From: Candidatus Micrarchaeum sp.
Lineage (GTDB): Archaea; Micrarchaeota; Micrarchaeia; CAILAH01
NCBI GenBank assembly: GCA_020723045.1
Contig: DYJQ01000007.1
Coordinates: forward strand, 1-22,252
DNA: 22,252 bases
Direction of reading: 5' to 3'
Shown here: in pieces, positions 20,003 through 22,252 of the stretch
Layout: every line of letters begins with the position of its first letter
How positions within the stretch are numbered: position 1 is the stretch's first letter
Notes under the pieces: model-generated
Told to the model about the DNA's origin: nothing
What the model saw: only the letters and a program-made list of their open reading frames with translations
The model's database searches: none
Made by a program: the position numbers and the translations under genes

Positions 20003-22030
20003 ATGCATAAGAGAGTAGATGATGAAAGCAGGTTAAGGCGTGCAGTGAGGGTCGCAAAGAGGTTCACTGCCGCGCTGTTGATAGGCACAATGATAATGAC
20101 GGCTGCGCCGAGTATTGCATTCGCACGGGAGGATGATAGTATGGTTGAAAAACAGGTTCCTAAAGAAGAAGGCAAGGCACGTATTTGGAGTGACAAAAAG
20201 ATGGAGGTAGATGCTGCCAAGAAAGCCTATAATAATGCATATGATATTATAAAAACACTTGAGAATAAGGAGGCAAGAGGTGATGAAAGAGAGAGGGCAG
20301 CAATGAAGCTTGGTAGCAATCTCAAAATTTGGAATAATGGTAAGATTAATAAAAGAATCGATGAGTTAGAGAAGAATGCCAATGTAGATGAAAAGAATAG
20401 GCTTGAGCTTATAAGGTACATTGCCAATGCCATAAATTATGATAAGCTATACGATAATACAACAAGCGATGGAAAACTCGAAAAATCGGACTCCATAAAC
20501 GCAGAGAATTTATGGGAGCTCTATGCATACTCTTACATAGTCTCGATACTTGCTATATATACGCTTAAAGAAAATAATAACACAGAATATGGGAAGATGA
20601 AGATTGAGAGGGCGATTGTCTTCAATGACGTCGACCTACTAGAAAAGAAGCTTAACGATCCTAAGAAGAATGAGTACCTCTTGGGAGAGTCGGGCGACAC
20701 CTTGGCCGAGAAGGCACTCGTATTTTTAGGTGATGTCTACACAGAGATGTTTGGACGTGTGTTGAATCCAGGCGCAGCTACAAAGAAGTTCTACAACTCA
20801 CTGAATAGGATACAATCACTATACATACCCCAACTACAAAACCTGAGCCTCCCAAAAGTCCCACACATTAATGATGTGGAAATAGGCAATTCTGACGAAA
20901 TGTTTGCGTTCATTAAAGCAATCATAGGGGAAAATAATAATGCCCAAGAGTACTACAACAAGAACATCGTGGACGTATTAAATAAAGCACCTAATGGCGA
21001 AAAAATCGACTATAAGATAATATATTTCAAGAAAAATAACGGCAAAATAGAGTGGTGGTTTAAGCCAGAGGCTCTTTTCACCCCTGAAGGTTGGAATTTA
21101 TATATGAGCTACTTGAATCAATCTATAGATAGAAGAAAGCTGGATATGTCTGCGCAGGAGCTTATGAAGAATGTTCTAGACCGTGCAGTGAAAAAGGGAA
21201 TGAAAGAATTGGACACGTGGCTTGATGAGAATAAGGATCTTCTCACAGATGCTCAGATAGATACACTCAGAGCTGCTGGACAAGCTGCCCACAACGTGGC
21301 AGAGGCATTCAAGAAAGCAGTTATGAGCGCTTATAGAGGCGCTATAACAGATGTTAGCGTCTCATACAATATTCTCGAAAATGGCACAATAGTGTTCAAG
21401 GTTGGTGGGGGTGCTGAGTATATGCTGTCCGACAAGAGCAACCACCAGACCACGCTGAAGGTATTTACTGAGTTTGACTATAACTGGTCACAGAAGAGTG
21501 GAGTAGTAGTCAGGCTTGAAGGAGTATTGGACCCCTCGAACCCTACAAAGACAAGCACAATAGTGTTCGAAGTAAATGCGGAGCAGAGGGTTACAAAGTG
21601 GTTTGCACTCGAAAGCAATCTAAACGTACCGTGGACACTCAATGCATCCAGTATATATGGGTCGATAGGCACCAAGTACTATCTCTTGGGCGACAAGCTT
21701 GCATTCAACCTTGGCGGTTACTACAGTCGTACCCACCTTAATATTGTCAATATTCTAAATGATATTAACATAAGTGGGGGGTTCGCAAATATGCTTGGAA
21801 TAACGATCAACCCAGACGTGTACGAGGTTGGTGGGTATGCTGGAGTTAATTTGCCCATCACTAAAGGCGTCAATCTCAATATTAGAGGGTCTATTGGCGA
21901 GAGAAACTATATCGGCAAGAATCTGAATGTTGGTCTCAGAGCAGACGTCACATTGCAGAATGTGTCCAATAGCGGAGTTAACGTCACGATAGGCGCATTT
22001 TATAATCAATATTATAATCAAGTGTGGTGA
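20003..22030 (+). CDS. Exported protein with helical domain and putative C-terminal beta-barrel
   Basis: A 675-residue protein of no family I recognise. Residues 1-41 form a signal peptide: a basic n-region, a hydrophobic core FTAALLIGTMIMTAAP, and AFA before the predicted cut. About 45-445 are charged and helical, including long Lys/Glu/Asn-rich stretches. From about 447 to 675 the pattern changes to roughly twelve short strands with alternating polar and nonpolar residues, many Gly and aromatic residues, and short turns: for example TTLKVFTEFDYNW, TIVFEVNAEQ, EVGGYAGVNLPI, GVNLNIRGSIG, LNVGLRADVTL. It ends YYNQVW, a terminal aromatic as in bacterial outer-membrane barrels. The whole protein has no cysteine. 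This plan suggests an envelope beta-barrel with an internal or periplasmic helical domain; a soluble beta fold remains possible. A TATA box at leaderless distance shows archaeal expression signals. Confidence 0.75.
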   Translation: MHKRVDDESRLRRAVRVAKRFTAALLIGTMIMTAAPSIAFAREDDSMVEKQVPKEEGKARIWSDKKMEVDAAKKAYNNAYDIIKTLENKEARGDERERAAMKLGSNLKIWNNGKINKRIDELEKNANVDEKNRLELIRYIANAINYDKLYDNTTSDGKLEKSDSINAENLWELYAYSYIVSILAIYTLKENNNTEYGKMKIERAIVFNDVDLLEKKLNDPKKNEYLLGESGDTLAEKALVFLGDVYTEMFGRVLNPGAATKKFYNSLNRIQSLYIPQLQNLSLPKVPHINDVEIGNSDEMFAFIKAIIGENNNAQEYYNKNIVDVLNKAPNGEKIDYKIIYFKKNNGKIEWWFKPEALFTPEGWNLYMSYLNQSIDRRKLDMSAQELMKNVLDRAVKKGMKELDTWLDENKDLLTDAQIDTLRAAGQAAHNVAEAFKKAVMSAYRGAITDVSVSYNILENGTIVFKVGGGAEYMLSDKSNHQTTLKVFTEFDYNWSQKSGVVVRLEGVLDPSNPTKTSTIVFEVNAEQRVTKWFALESNLNVPWTLNASSIYGSIGTKYYLLGDKLAFNLGGYYSRTHLNIVNILNDINISGGFANMLGITINPDVYEVGGYAGVNLPITKGVNLNIRGSIGERNYIGKNLNVGLRADVTLQNVSNSGVNVTIGAFYNQYYNQVW

Positions 22031-22031
22031 A

Positions 22032-22252
22032 ATGATGAGAGTTAATGTTAATGTAATACTATTGGCTATAATCCTTGCCTCTTCACTGGCACTTGCTGCT
22101 TTCGAACGGTATACCTACCTGATACCAAACCAACCGTGGTTTGCGCGCATGAACATTACTGCCCACCAAGTTATAAATCCGGTAGCAAATACTGACAAGG
22201 ATGGCAATGTAGTGGTGTGCGTTGGAGATACTCATGATCTTCTGGACTTTAT
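22032..22252 (+). CDS. Exported protein, partial (cut by window end)
   Basis: An open frame continues to the window edge; 73 complete codons are visible. The product begins MMRVNVNVILLAIILASS and reaches LALA before AFERYTYLIP, a clear signal peptide with cleavage near residue 22, so the mature protein is outside the cytoplasm. The visible remainder (including NQPWFARMNITAHQV and DKDGNVVVCVGD) contains one sequon and one cysteine and matches no family I know. GGTGA at 22026-22030, overlapping the stop of the upstream gene, is a ribosome site; it is one base from ATG 22032 and four from ATG 22035, so the second ATG is probably used. The tight spacing puts it in one transcript with the beta-barrel candidate, so it may be a partner in the envelope. 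Confidence 0.7.
   Translation, partial: MMRVNVNVILLAIILASSLALAAFERYTYLIPNQPWFARMNITAHQVINPVANTDKDGNVVVCVGDTHDLLDF

Noticed and set aside
1..22252. tRNA, rRNA, insertion sequence, integrase or attachment site
   Set aside because: I saw no cloverleaf, rRNA-like segment, transposase or integrase reading frame, or inverted or direct repeats flanking a gene block.

Overview
The window is gene-dense archaeal DNA with no gap between genes longer than about 75 bases, so there is no stretch over 300 bases without a gene. Archaeal origin is shown by informational genes: PriL (primase large subunit), aRF1 (release factor with NIKS and GGQ motifs), archaeal-type D-aminoacyl-tRNA deacylase DtdA, the PCNA-linked Nre protein, diphthine synthase, a DUF63 membrane protein and a translin/TRAX-family protein. 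TATA boxes sit 25-29 bases before presumed leaderless starts, and internal operon genes have GGAGG/GGTGA ribosome sites. The compactness, small secreted TrbC-like protein, Cys-rich surface protein and many unrecognised membrane proteins suggest a DPANN-type archaeon (Micrarchaeota or Diapherotrites-like). That placement is an inference; no rRNA or other phylogenetic marker was compared.

Layout. 1-400: a small VirB2/TrbC-like secreted membrane protein with its own promoter. 413-7189: a glycoconjugate locus made of three overlapping GT-C glycosyltransferases (the first two clear paralogues) and a SAM methyltransferase on the + strand, meeting two translationally coupled GT2 (polyprenyl-phosphate sugar synthase-like) genes on the - strand. 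The GT2 enzymes would charge lipid carriers and the GT-C enzymes would use them on the outer face of the membrane. 7244-9136: a secreted, C-terminally anchored Cys-rich protein, then dtdA. 9141-13441: Nre (-), DUF63, dphB and a small helical protein (+), priL (-). 13515-16168: a two-gene + operon of membrane proteins that appear to share an extracytoplasmic Cys-containing domain. 16171-18679: aRF1, beta-carbonic anhydrase and translin-like genes (-). 18730-22252: three exported proteins (+), the last cut by the window edge.

The most unusual gene is the 675-residue exported protein at 20003-22030. It has a Sec-like signal peptide, a helical middle of about 400 residues, no cysteine, and a C-terminal domain of about 230 residues with roughly twelve alternating amphipathic strands ending in Trp. 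That is the outline of a transmembrane beta-barrel, unexpected in an archaeon. A second unusual pattern is regulatory: in three divergent gene pairs the two start codons are only 51-57 bases apart and one AT-rich TATA-like element lies midway, so one element may serve leaderless transcripts in both directions.
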